Source: Gnetum montanum (taxonomy: Eukaryota > Streptophyta > Gnetopsida > Gnetales > Gnetaceae). From it: a stretch of 64,000 nucleotides of DNA. The position numbers and the translations under genes were made by a program. Location of the stretch: positions 317,792-381,791 of the forward strand of contig MNCI01015542.1 of the NCBI GenBank assembly GCA_015680685.1, written 5' to 3'. Under the pieces are notes generated by a model. That model saw only the letters and a program-made list of their open reading frames with translations. It did no database searches and was not told the origin of the DNA. Shown here one piece after another: positions 35,571 to 46,990 of the stretch (the first letter of the stretch is position 1; each line of letters opens with the position of its first letter).

Positions 35571-36815
35571 TAGTAAGCACAAACCACGTAGTAGAGTGGT
35601 ACAAAGATATCAAGTCGTACCTTCTACAAGGTGAACCTTTGCATCATCTAACCATTGCTCAAAAGGATGCAGTGTGGAAACGATTGCAGCATTACATCAT
35701 CATGGGTGATAGCACACTATGTTGCAAATCCTACGATGGCATACTATTAACATGCATTAGAAACAACAAAGCACAAACGATCATCGAACAAGTCTATGAG
35801 GGACTCCACAGAGGTCACATAGCACCTAGGGTGATGATGGCGAAGATCATATGCTTAGGCTACTATTGGCCATACATGGAGCACAATTGTGTCTCCAAGG
35901 TCAAGATGAGCGACACATGTTAACAACATGGTAACTTAATGCACGCACCACCCACTGAACTACATACAATGAAGATCACATGGTTGTTCCAATGTTAGGG
36001 GTTGGATAGCATAGGACCAATAGCTCCTACATCTTCCATAGGGCATAACCTCATCATAACCACAACTAAGTATTTTACAAAGTGGGTTGAGGCTATTCCC
36101 CTTAGGAAGACTACATTGCAACAGGTCTACAAATTCATAGTTGACAATATAGTCATAGATAATAGGCCATAGTTTAGTAGTGCTGAGACCAAGGCCTTTT
36201 GCAAATGCTTTGGAATTAAACATTCCTTTTCGTTACCCTACTACCTATAGGCATATGGCCAAGTGGATGCCACAAATAAAGTCATCGTCAATCTTTTAAA
36301 GAAGATGCTTCGCAGCAAAAAATGGTGATGGCACAAGCAACTGATCTACACACTTTGGGCCTACCCCACAACATGAAGGATTGTAACAGGTAAGACGCTA
36401 TATAGTTTGGTTTATGGATCTAAAGTAATTTTTTCTCTTGAATTGTAGGTCCCATCACTCTATGTAATCCTCTCAAGCTTCATCAACGAGGCTCAAAATG
36501 ATGAGTTGAGAATCATAGATCTCGACTCAATTGAGGAGTAGTGCATGAAAATGCTTGATCAAATCAAGTAGTACCAACAAATGCAAAGGTAGAAACATTG
36601 TTACAATTAGCATCAACACCTAATCAAGAAAAGGAACTTGATCCTCAAGGTTGTTCATGAATCCACAGAAAAATTCTTAGCCAACTAAGAAGGGCCTTTC
36701 TTGGTCATCAAGGTCTATGACAATGGAGCATTCAAGCTTGTTGATGAAGAGGGTAATGAATTTTTCAATCTAGTAAACCACTCATATTTGAAGCCATACT
36801 ATGCATAACATGTAG
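35571..36815 (+). pseudogene. Integrase of element T
   Basis: In order: a zinc-binding N-domain (EGLHRGHIAPRVMMAK with a degraded C..C pair near 35.91 kb), a catalytic core with GLDSIGPI and KYFTKWVEAIPL, IVDN (second Asp), and AYGQVDATNK where the family has GQ.EATN. The catalytic Glu is therefore Asp here. The C-terminal domain ends NHSYLKPYYA near 36.80 kb, matching the N..YLK.YY ending of the branch. Several stops interrupt the frame. This is the last coding domain of T in the sense direction. Confidence 0.75.
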
Positions 36816-36834
36816 CACTTCATCAATGACAAGG

Positions 36835-37325
36835 TACGTAATAGTCCACTATGACTATAAACTAGCACAAAATAGTCTACTATGACTATAAACTGCAAAG
36901 ATTAGTCCACTATGACAATAAACTGGCACAGAATAGTCTGATATGATTATAAACTGGCAAAGAATAGTCCTCTATGACTATAAACTAGCACAACATGTCT
37001 GCTATGACATTAAACTGGCATGCACATTCATAGTCCACTATAACTATAAATTGGCACAACATAGTTTGTTACAACTATAAATTGGCATAGATCATTTGCT
37101 ATGATGCTAAACTAGCATAGCTTGTCCTTGGGTTATGATGATAAACTGGCACAACATCCATCATCTACTATGACATTAAACTAGCACACAGTAATCTACT
37201 AGGACTATAAGCTAGCACATCATGATCTACCAGGATCTTAAACTAGGCCCATGGGATGCTAGGACCCTAAACTAGCAAGCATATGATCTACTAAGACCCT
37301 AAACTAGTTCTCATTTCAACACATA
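36835..37325 (+). repeat. Tandem repeats downstream of integrase (element T)
   Basis: About a dozen imperfect copies of a 35-45-bp unit with the core CTATGACTATAAACTGGCA (TATGA, TAAACT and GGCAC are the best-kept parts). The array becomes looser to the right (AGGACCCTAAACTAGCA). Tandem repeats in the region before the 3' LTR are common in Tat/Ogre elements. Confidence 0.8.
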
Positions 37326-37397
37326 TAGTTCTATAGACAAGTGAGCAATAATATTTCCAACTCCATGCCATCTGCCCACATCTTGTTCTAGAATGGA

Positions 37398-37471
37398 TTC
37401 TAAAGGCCTCTTTTGATGATAGCATTATAGTTCCAGAATGGATTTACTATCATCAAAAGAGGCCTTTAGAA
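37398..37471. repeat. Perfect 25-bp inverted repeat (potential hairpin)
   Basis: Arms 37398-37422 and 37447-37471 are exact reverse complements (core AAAGGCCTCTTTTGATGAT) with a 24-bp loop. It lies between the tandem repeats and the 3' LTR of T. Confidence 0.85.
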
Positions 37472-38892
37472 CATTTGTAGTGTCACTACCCTCTGGCATC
37501 TTGTTAATCTTCTAGAGTTACCCTTGGACATTTTGCTAACATGTTAGAGCTCCTACCACAGTCTTCCAAGGCTCCTACCATAGTTGCTAGTACTATTAGC
37601 CCTAGGTTGCACTTGCAGCATTACTGGCCTTGAGTATTTCATTATTTCTTAGAGCTCTCATTGTCAACACATCCCTTTGAAGTAGTGGTACCATTATGGT
37701 AATCATCTTCTTACTAACTCTTTCGAGCTCTTACCATTGCTCAGGCACTTGCCACTAGTGTGGTTATTGGAGCTTTTGCAACCTTCTCACTTTGGCACTT
37801 ACACTAGTTTTCCTACATAGGCTCTTCAATCTCTTGCAACTAGTCCAAATATTGTAGCATTTGGAGCACACTTACATATAGTAGTTTACTCTCATGTCAT
37901 GTTGTGTGGTTATTTTCTTATTCTCTCTGCATTGTACTTGTAGGATGAAGCCCTAAAGGTGGTCATGCAGAGACACATCCCATCACAGTGGTAAGTCACC
38001 ACATTACTCTAATGTGCATCATTAGGCTAGCTAAACTGCTCAGAAGTGCACATCCTTATTCCCCACTATCACTTTCTTGTATTTACCCCTTTTACCTTGC
38101 ATTTTTCCTCCTTCCCCTACATCACCAAGCTTGCAAATTCCTCTAATGCACATGACACCTGCTTTACATCAACCATAGAACCCATAGCAAACGTAACACA
38201 AATCATCCCATGGGAAGCCTCTATGGGTTGGTCAAAGCCCAAGTGGATGTAACGCAGCTCATCCCAAGGAGGAAACACCATTTTTATAGATGCAACACAA
38301 TTGTAGTAAAGAAAAGCCTATTAGGTGGCATGCAGCCCACCTAACAAAAAGCATCCTACAACTAGCATCTCACAGTGTGCAGAACCCAAAGCAAGTTCAC
38401 CACCTAGTCAAAAAGCAAAAATGCTAAGAAAAAAAAAACAAAAGAGAAGATGGGATGCAACATGTCCTAATGCAAAATTAGTAGAGCTCCAATTTCACAA
38501 TCAATCTAACCCTAAATCTGCATCAACCTTCTCATAAGCACTCTGATGAGAGGTTACATTTTCAGGGGTGATCCATCCTAGTGCCATGGACGCTGACTCT
38601 CTCACAAGCATTCTAACGAGGGATTACTATTTTGGCAACAAGCCGCCTTGGTGCTACATCTTGTAGCATTGCATTATTTGTATTTTATTCTATTGTTATC
38701 CCCTAGCACATTTTCTACATCTTTTATCCTTTATCTCTAGCATGCCATTACCCTTAGCACTCTTCAGCATGGTGAAGCAACATCCAGTCAGGTATTGACG
38801 AGCAATGTTGGTGTTGAGCTTGTTGTGGTGTTTTGCATTCTTTGTCAATGTCTCTTAGGCTACTACTCAAGAGGTCAACAAAGAGGGACCAA
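37472..38892 (+). mobile_element. Element T: 3' untranslated region
   Basis: Mostly non-coding. A short Lys-rich open stretch at 38325-38537 (KMLRKKKQKRRWD) has no recognised family. A direct repeat (TAAGCACTCTGATGAGAGG at 38535-38553 and a looser copy about 66 bp on) is present. The end before the LTR is ACAAAGAGGGACCAA, the probable polypurine tract. Confidence 0.5.
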
Positions 38893-40536
38893 TGAAACAC
38901 CACCAAATTTGATGACAGATTTGTCTAAGTGTCAAAACTTGACAAATTTTTCTAAGTGTTAAGACTACACTCCCGACTACTAGGACTATGCTCTAGAGTG
39001 TAGTTAGCATAGTTGACATAGATTGCCCAGATTTGTAAGATTTTTTCTAAGTTTTGACAACAACTGATAAATTTTCTAAGTGTCCTGACTACGCTCTCCC
39101 TACTAGGACTACACTCTAGAGCATAGTTAGCACTAAGATGACTAGTTTTGCAAATTTTCCTAAGTGTCAAGCCAAAAGCTATCAAGCTAGCTTGGGATGG
39201 AAGAAATAGTTTGGCAAATTTTCTAACTTCTGAGCCTATGCTCCCTACAATGCTCCAAAGCATAGTTAGCATAGTCTGCATGGAGACGTCATTTTTTGCT
39301 AGATTTTCCTAAGTGTTTGGGCTATGCTTTCTCTGCTAGGACTATGCTCTAGAGTGTAGTTTGCATAGTCTGCACTAGATCTCATCTCTTGGAAAAATTT
39401 GCCTAACTATGGGACTACATTCTAGAGTGTAGTTATGTAGAACTACCTCCAAAAGCCTCCAAAACTTAGCATGAGCCTTCATCTCAGCTCTAACATTCCT
39501 TTTACAAGCAAGATCAACAATTTTGATTTCTTTTGCACCTCCCATTTGCCCCCAAATTGAACCTATGCTTGACACCACTTAAGAGAGTGGGCAGCGTAGC
39601 CTTAGAGCATAGTCTCCAAAACTACTTTATTTTTCATTGTTTTAGGTATATTGTGATCTATTTGATACTCGCACATGTAGTCTTGATAGCATAGTCACAA
39701 TTTGGTAGTCTCACAAGGTCCATTGGAGCATACTAGTAGAACACCATTTACTTTAGCAGGAGTGTAGTTGGGGCTAGCATGGTCCCAACTACCCCTCTGA
39801 CATATGGTTCCTAATCTATGACTCACACTAACCTTAGCCCTATAAATATGCCAGTGCTTCACATTTTAGGGGTTAGCATTTGAAGCAATCGATTAACATT
39901 CTAGCATTTGGCAAACTCAAAGCTTACTTGGCATCCTTGGGTAGACATTGTTGCATACCACAATAGCACTATTGCATATTTCCCAACACACAACCAACCA
40001 CCACAGCCCATAGGACACTATAGCAAGCAATCCAATAGGCTTATACTTCATGAAAAACATCATTTTTCATAGCCCAGACACCCTAAGACTATGACTATGC
40101 TATCTACTATGCTTGTTTGTACATCGCGTACCTCCTCACCTTTTTCTTGCAATTAACTATTCTCCCCTAATTTGGGGTGGTGTTGTTCTCTCTCTCACAC
40201 ACATCTTACACCATTTTAGCATCTTCTTTTGCATTCTAGCATTCTATTCATATTTTTCATTATTTCTGCATATTTTTGTGTGTTTTTACCCTTGTTTTCC
40301 ATTGTAAACCTTGACTACGCTCACCCTCCATGGGCATTGCAAACATCGCAAACATCATGCAAGCCCTTAGCATTTGTTTAGTCATAACATTTGTAAGTCC
40401 CAGTTTGATTAACAAGATCATTTTGGGCACCCACCTTCATTTTCTAGCAAGCCCTCAATTGGATGCGATATCAAGGTTGTACGATTATAAACCTCTCGAT
40501 GTACCATTCTAGCCTTCGATATTTTCAATTGCTACA
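38893..40536 (+). mobile_element. 3' LTR of element T
   Basis: About 1.64 kb from TGAAACACCACC to AATTGCTACA. It pairs with 19355-21041: the same succession of TTTTCTAAGTGT stretches, CTATGCT/AGCATAG motifs, a CCCTATAAATATGCC TATA box near 39838 and the end TTCTAGCCTTCGATATTTTC. The two copies differ at many positions, mostly transitions, so the insertion is old. Confidence 0.8.
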
Positions 40537-41061
40537 AGTATTACGAAGTGTATTCTTACTAGGCATATCAAATGATAACACTACTAAGTTACAAAATAGT
40601 TACACTTAAGCACTTGCAATTAGTCGTACTCATTCCACTCAATGATAGAAAATGATAATGAGCAACAAATGATGAACATTAACTAAGGAAAATAGTAAGC
40701 ATATAAGTAATTAAAAAAATAGTAATAAAGCTAAGTGGATGCTGCAATGATGGAAGTAATCTCAATCTTATTGCCAAACATGTAACGTGTCCAAGTACAT
40801 CACACTTGAATAAGGATGTTGTACAATCACTTAACATCACACCATAGGCATGTACTGGAAACTAACAAAACTTGAAATCTATCAAAATCTATGAATCCAT
40901 CTATATCTGTCTCCCTCTCCCAACCATGCACCCAAGTTTTGTATTTATAGGCTATCATGGAAGGGATGATATTGGATCCCTGACATTAGAGGTTATGCCT
41001 TGATATCGAATACTCAACATCATGGTCTTGATATCGTGACCCTGCAAAACATGACTCATCA
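40537..41061 (-). mobile_element. 5' LTR of element A, second part
   Basis: Resumes the LTR interrupted at 19354: AGTAT, then CTTACTAGGCATATCAAATG, which matches the 4881 LTR from about 5250 onward, through the GATATC repeats to GACTCATCA at 41053-41061. It is followed by the AAAAG duplication and the right half of the LINE. Confidence 0.8.
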
Positions 41062-41880
41062 AAAAGGTTAGGAACTTATTGAAGAATATTTTATTTGTGC
41101 TTGTTGAGAACCATCATTATTTTCCTTTTTAAAACATTGTTGTTTTCTTTTCCTCACAAACCACTTTTTTATTGATAATAAGACAAATTTTAATAACATG
41201 GACTTCCCAACAACAATAGCTATAACATTCTTACAAAATATAAGATATAATTTTTTGAGAAAAACATTGATTACTAGCCTTAAGTTTTAATTTTATCTTT
41301 TTTTATCATAAATTAATCTCTATAAAATAATGTGTGTTTTACACCATCTAGTAATATTTTTAACTTTGTCTTTAAGATCATGTCGATACTACCAAAAATT
41401 TCTCTATCACTACTTTGAAAAATAAGAAGAAGATTTTTTAATTCAATCTAGCAAGGAATTTTAGAATAATCAAAAGAATAGGGATCAAAATTCACTTTAT
41501 TCTTGAGTAATAAAAGTATTAGGCTAATCTATAAAAATGTTAAGATCAAATGATTTCTTAACCATTTTAGAATTCACCAATTCAATAAGCAAAAAAGATT
41601 CAGGAAAAATAGTAGGCATGCAAAACATTAATTTTGTAATGTTAAAGAATAGCTTAAATGACTGTTGTAAACCTCTAATTTGATCAAAAAAATCCAATAA
41701 TCTAAAAAAATATGTATAATGAAGTGATATATTTTGATAGGAATTCTTATAAATCATTAGGTAAAACAAAATTTAAAGCTTCAAAATTCTTTATAGTCTC
41801 TATAGTACGAGAGACATTAGTAGTTTCCATCTTCATATCATTTCTTGCCAAAAACGTTTTGCTATAAAAGCTCTACCCTT
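41062..41880 (-). pseudogene. LINE ORF1 (right half of the split LINE)
   Basis: Minus-strand remnant of the LINE first protein, starting near 41848 (MKMETTNVSRT). A middle part resembles the nucleic-acid-binding DUF4283-type domain of plant LINEs (CWIELKNLLLIFQSS, IFGSIDMI). Near 41.20 kb is a decayed zinc knuckle, YSYCCWEVHVIKIC, fitting C-x4-H-x4-C with the first Cys lost. It leads into the RT half at 4880 once element A is removed; the endonuclease region appears to be deleted. Assignment rests mainly on this continuity and orientation. The stretch 41.88-42.46 kb shows nothing I can support. Confidence 0.45.
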
Positions 41881-42465
41881 TGAGAGATAGAGTTAGAGAA
41901 GAAAGCCCTACTAGATTGGAGAGAAGCTAGATCTACATCTATGGTGACATCTAAGACCTTGGAAAGTGTTTTTCTTTAGATCTTGTTCTAGGTTTTACTT
42001 TGATCCAAATGTTAACCTTTAACTTTCCCTACGGTTTGAAGGCTACTTGGGAGATTTAGCCACATAAGGATTTTTAGTTACAATAATGTCAATTAGGTAG
42101 AGAAAATTCATTACATTGCTACCTAATGTTTGATACCAAAATCCTTTTCTAGAATAGTACTTGTGAAACCACCTTAATGTTGTTGTGACTACTATGAATA
42201 TAGAGTTTCCTCAAGAAAGTACTTATAGTTTATTTTTCCTACTCAATCTTTAGACTAATTTTTCCTTTTGTTTTATGTCTTCTACGTGATTCAGTTAGTT
42301 GCAATGCTAGAATAGCTCAAGAAACTAATGCTTAGATTTACTTTTTAGATACTCTCTAGGATTTTTTTTAAGTTTTAAGTTTGTTGTATTTTTCTACGCT
42401 GTAATGTTTAGCTATTTTTTTGGGTACTATTTAACACCATTTAGTTGACACTTTAATAATAAGAT

Positions 42466-42640
42466 GTTAGCCTTGTAGTAAAACACTTGTTTTGAAAGCT
42501 CTAGGTTATGGGTTTAATTTCAATGGGCAATGCTAAGTTATATAAATTTATAATTGGACATGAAGTGTTTATATCTCTATATAAGCTTGGATGCATGAAA
42601 TTATTTGTGTGCACTCAAACATATAGTCTAAGCTTATTTC
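42466..42640 (+). mobile_element. tRNA-derived SINE remnant
   Basis: The sequence TAGCCTTGTAGTAAAACAC (42468-42486) looks like a Pol III A box. GGTTATGGGTTTAATTTCAA (42504-42523) looks like a B box (GGTTCGAATCC) in which CG has decayed to TA. The two are about 35 bp apart, as in tRNA-derived plant SINEs, and the text CAATGGGCAATGCTAAG follows as in such elements. The 3' end is unclear. No intact tRNA can be folded from it. Confidence 0.45.
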
Positions 42641-43435
42641 AATAAGTGATGATACATCATTGGTGCTACATCATGTAGTGTGATACGTCATATGGTATGC
42701 TACCTTGCTTGGTGTATTACCTCACCTTATACACTACTTGTTACCTCACCTTATACATTGTCTCACCTAGTGAGGCACCTTATGACTTCCTCTATAAGGT
42801 AAACAATTATAAATACCTAAGAGGTAAAGCACAAAAGGACATTTAATTTTTAGCAATTTCTCCTTTACATTTTTCTAGGTTATAGGATTTTTTCCTTCCT
42901 TGGGTAAGGGTATTATTTATTTTCCTTTGTATTTTTGAATCATCACTTGATCATGCAGTGAGACTTTATCGAAGTGCTATCATGCCTTCGTAGCTTGAAA
43001 CTCTTTGGTCAATGTAGGGTCAAGTGTTTAAATAATGAATAAAGCTTAGTTTAATTTCTTTAAATATTTTTAATTTTATTTTATTAAATCTTGATGATAA
43101 TATCTCATTAATAAACTTATATATTAAAATAAAAAATTATAATTAAATTCATTCTCTTAGATAGATAAGTGGAGCTATATGGGGCTTGTAACGATTTTTC
43201 CATTCTTGAAGAGATCATACTTGTCCAAAATGATGTTAGAGCATGAAGGATGTGACTAAGGAGATTTTATCACTTTCATGTGCTAGTGTTACATCAGTCC
43301 ATTTGCAACATGATTTGCGTATATGTTTTATTTTCACATTGAACCTGTCTCACAAGGAATTGTGACACAAAGGTGTGTTTTATTATGCCATCATTCTTCC
43401 TACCATAAGGATGCTTATGTTAGGATGCTTCACAA
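42641..43435 (+). mobile_element. Unclassified LTR-like block
   Basis: About 0.8 kb with a TATA box (ATTATAAATACC at 42807-42818) and an upstream pair of direct repeats (TTACCTCACCTTATACA near 42718 and 42749). No coding sequence. It replaces the left part of E1's 5' LTR, so it is either a separate insertion or a breakpoint sequence. I do not recognise its family. Confidence 0.3.
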
Positions 43436-43594
43436 AAAGTGTAATTGGGAAGATAATGATTGACCTTAGGGCTAGATTCACTTCCTAAAGGACTAGTGCA
43501 CTGGAAATGATAAAGTCTGGGGAATTCAACTGAACCGTGCATGCACACTTTGTGATTCATATGTTTGGACATAGGGGTACCTCGTCACTCATCA
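43436..43594 (+). mobile_element. Element E1: truncated 5' LTR (3' end only)
   Basis: The last about 160 bp of an LTR. It aligns with the end of the 61199 LTR (shared AAGTGTAATTGGGAAGA, GATTGACCTTAG, TTCCTAAAGGACTAGTGCAC) and ends GTCACTCATCA, followed by a primer site. The remaining LTR is missing to the left. The pairing with 60275-61199 makes these the two LTRs of one element. Confidence 0.7.
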
Positions 43595-43595
43595 T

Positions 43596-43614
43596 TGGCA
43601 CTATTACTAGGGAC
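43596..43614 (+). other. Primer-binding site of E1 (tRNA-Asp type)
   Basis: TGGCACTATTACTAGGGAC, one base after the LTR. It corresponds to B's site with a few transitions. Confidence 0.7.
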
Positions 43615-43745
43615 TTTGTTTGCAGAACGTGTTGTTAGGTCTAAGTGAATACCATTATATTATTGTACAAACCTAAAGGTCAATATCATTTCCACTATAT
43701 GTAGAATTATAAAAGCACATTGACAATTTCATTTTATTTTGCAAA

Positions 43746-45600
43746 ATGTCTTCTTCTTCTCGCAAGCATGAAGATACCAAACCACCGGTTCCACAAGAAT
43801 GCAAGGTGGTATACACTCATCCAGATGAGTTTGTACCAAATTTCATCTTCATCCTACATCAAGATGAACAACTATGATGGCATGATATGGAAGGCAACAT
43901 CATCTTTCTTCCCAATTGATCTATGCCCAATATGCTATTCAAAATCCTTAAGAAGTTAAGCATAGAAAATATTCATGAAGAATACATTGTAGATGGATAT
44001 AACAATCGAAACTACTATCCCACTGAAACACAATGAAAATGAGATTAACACGAGGATCAACTCCAGGAAGCTACAAAGGGAAAACATTACACTAATCCCT
44101 TGTTCCTACTACACTAAGATGATAATGAGGATCCTCCCTATGAATTTTCTCAACATGAAGATTCTCCACCCCCTATTACAGATGACAAGGATGTGAACCT
44201 GACCTTGATATCAACTATTCATAAACTAGGTTTAAGAAAGAGTGATAGCAAAGGTAGCGACTTGGGGCAAGCACTACAATAGCAAGGGATCTAAGGATGG
44301 AGATTGTAATATATGTAAGAGTGGTGGTGGACACCACAGTGGTGGTGGACACCATAGTGGTGGTGGTGGTGCACCTTCCTCTTCATCCTCTTTGTCTAAT
44401 TTTGAACATTCCTCTTCATCTAACAATTCTCATGGAAGTTTCCATTGAAACAACTATGATGAAGGAGATCAGTGAAAAAATAATGACTATGAAGCCCACA
44501 AAAATTGAAGGGGTGGTTGAAACCATCATTGGCATCATCAACGTAGTGATGATGATGAACCTCTCTTAGTTACTCAAAGTATGCTCAACATTGTAGAGGC
44601 AATGAAAATCCCAATTAGGCATATGAAGGAAAGTTGGATCAAGCACCTAGACATGAACAATATTCTAAGATTTGAATGGGAATACAACTATGATCCACAA
44701 ACAAATCTACAAGTTTTTCAAGATGCCTGTGCCTTACAAAACATAGAGAATGAGTGGTAGAAACTCAAGCTTTTCCCAAGGACACTCATTAGGGAAGCTA
44801 AAATTTGGTACTAGTCCTTAGAGCTAGAATCTATTCGTAGATGAAGTACTATGTTAGAGTTGTTCAATGACAAATACCAGACATACTCCAGAGTGTCTAA
44901 TCTAAGAAGGAAAATCCAAGGCTGGAAATAATAAGCACATGAACCTTTGGATGTCACCATGGATCAATACTATTCACTCTTACAAAAATTCCCTCTCCAT
45001 GGCTATTCTTAGAGGGAAAAACTTCACCACATCATAGATGGGCAAAGAGCATAAACAAGAAGAACCCTTGGGGTGTATTCCCAAGGAAGGTTGTCTGAAA
45101 TGAGAGCTCATCAAATCCAAAGGCTAATTGAGTAGGTAGAAAAAGAAGAAGGTGAGCTATGAAAAAGGGAAAGTGCTAAAGAGTATAATAGGGATCCTTC
45201 CATTAGAACATGAGAGGTTCAATTTTGTGACTAGGAGGAGTCACCACTTGATGAAGTGGTGAGTAGAAAGATCTTACCCACATAAAAATCTATTTCTAAC
45301 ATTTCGACCAAGGTTGACATGTTATGAGACTCTTTGGATGAAAAATTTCAAACTACTTTGAGAATTGCTAAAGAATCCAAAGAGAAAAATAGTGGTTGTA
45401 ATCATAGGAGGTGAAAAGAAGTTGAACATGGCTACCAAAGAGGTAAGGGAAAATTTTTTGTTGTAGAGAAAGTTTTGGAGTCTGGCTCTAATGATGAAAT
45501 TAAATCTGACATTTGCCAATATGAACATCCAAAGGTAAGTTGCCTTGTAATGTCACAATTACAAGAGTTTGGAGTGTACACATTCAATCCTTACCTCCCA
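43746..45600 (+). pseudogene. gag of element E1
   Basis: Starts at ATG 43746 (MSSSSRKHEDTKPP), parallel to B's gag start. The N-terminal motif VPNFIFILHQDEQL is at about 43.83-43.87 kb. A Gly/His/Ser low-complexity segment encoded by a GGTGGTGGACACCA microsatellite lies at 44.32-44.42 kb. The core follows at 44.70-45.13 kb (FQDACALQNIENEW, SLELESI, MLELFNDKYQTY, LHHIIDGQ, RRTLGVYSQGRLSEM). A decayed zinc-knuckle region (SDICQYEHPK) is near 45.51-45.54 kb. Many stops, mostly at former Gln, Trp and Arg codons. Same family as the gag of A and B. Confidence 0.75.
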
Positions 45601-46990
45601 CATAGGCAAGCTCCAAGATGATTGCCTTACCCTCAAGGTAGTCCAAGGTAGTTCCACCATCAACAATAAGATTACTACCCAAGTGGAACTCCTCTACAAC
45701 CTTATGAAAAATATCAACAATGGTACCAACCACAGTCATGGGGAATGCCACCACTAAGGCAATAGTACCCTTATAGGCAACCATATCCATATGGGTACTA
45801 TGTTCATCATCTCATCTCCTTTAGAAGTTTTTCAATCCATACATCATTCTAACATCACTATTACCATTCAAAGTATCACCAAACACATTCACCATATACT
45901 TGAGTGAAAAATCCATACCTGTATCCTTATCATCCTTCACATCCCTATACACCTACACCTCCACCTTCAATCCAATTACCTCCTACTTCGTCTATGCAGG
46001 GTGAGATTCCTCCACAGCTACAACAATGAAATGCTATAAGGATTGTATACTCACAACCAATTTTTCAACCAAGTGGTCTAGATAATTGATCAAGAAAACA
46101 ACCTTTCTTCTAGCCTAGCAGTCCTCTCCAACCCTCACAACCTACTCCAGCTGATTGTCCTGCATCTCCATCACCCTCATCCTCTACATCAAATATCTTA
46201 AAGTGCCCTTCAAACCAAGTGCCACCTAGGATCTACACTATAATGCTAACTCATGTTGTTTTTGACTGGATCAAGGTTGGTAATCTTCCTACAAAAAGAT
46301 CTGATCTAGGAGGTCCATTCATCTATCTATAGATTACTGGACAAGATCCATGCAAGGCTCTTCTTGATTCTGGTTTTGGAGTTAATGTCATCTTCCATGA
46401 TATGTACAAGGCCTAGAACTTATCATCTCTTAAGAAGAGCAACATCCATTTAGAATTAGCAAATTAGTTTATTATTGTCCCTCTGGAATTAGGAGAGGAC
46501 ATTGTGATCATAATTTATGGGTGGTCCTATCTTGCTGATTTTCTAGTAATCAAGTTAGATAACTGCAAAAATGACTTTCCCATCACTATGAAAAGGCTTG
46601 GTTAAGCATTCTCGACATGTGAATGGGTATAAGAAACCTATCTCTCGAAATATATAAGAAAATGAGCTAGGAAAGATTGAGAAGAAGCATATTTAATGCA
46701 TCGCATACAATGACAATGGGTGCAATTGTGTGCAAAATATTTGGTCAATCAAAATCACATACATTAATACATGTAATCAATGTGCATAAGAAATTAATAT
46801 TCAATAATTTCTATATGCACTAGCCACAAAACAGGAGGGCACCTAGTGGCTGATAGTTGATTCTGATAGTAGCACAATATGCATGGAACCAACTAAGTGT
46901 TTAACTTGTGCATATGTTGAAGGAATGAAAAAAATTAAATAATTTCATTCCCAACTCTTTGATAAAGATGATGATAATATTTGGGAAGAG
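45601..46990 (+). pseudogene. Protease and Cys-rich linker of element E1
   Basis: A Pro/Gln/Tyr-rich segment (45.6-46.2 kb) leads into a protease: CKALLDSGFGVNVIFHDMY at about 46.35-46.41 kb, with a canonical DSG active-site triad, then VPLELGEDIVIIIYGW and a degraded closing motif. The linker at about 46.69-46.86 kb (CIAYNDNGCNC, ...CNQCA, EINIQ, GT.WLI) is the same as B's. Frame continues toward RT. Confidence 0.65.

Noticed and set aside
36835-37325. Possible CRISPR-like repeat-spacer array
   Set aside because: Units are imperfect and directly adjacent, with no unique spacers, and they lie in a plant retrotransposon 3' region.
42466-42540. tRNA gene
   Set aside because: A- and B-box-like motifs are present but no cloverleaf can be formed and the B box is decayed; a SINE remnant explains it better.
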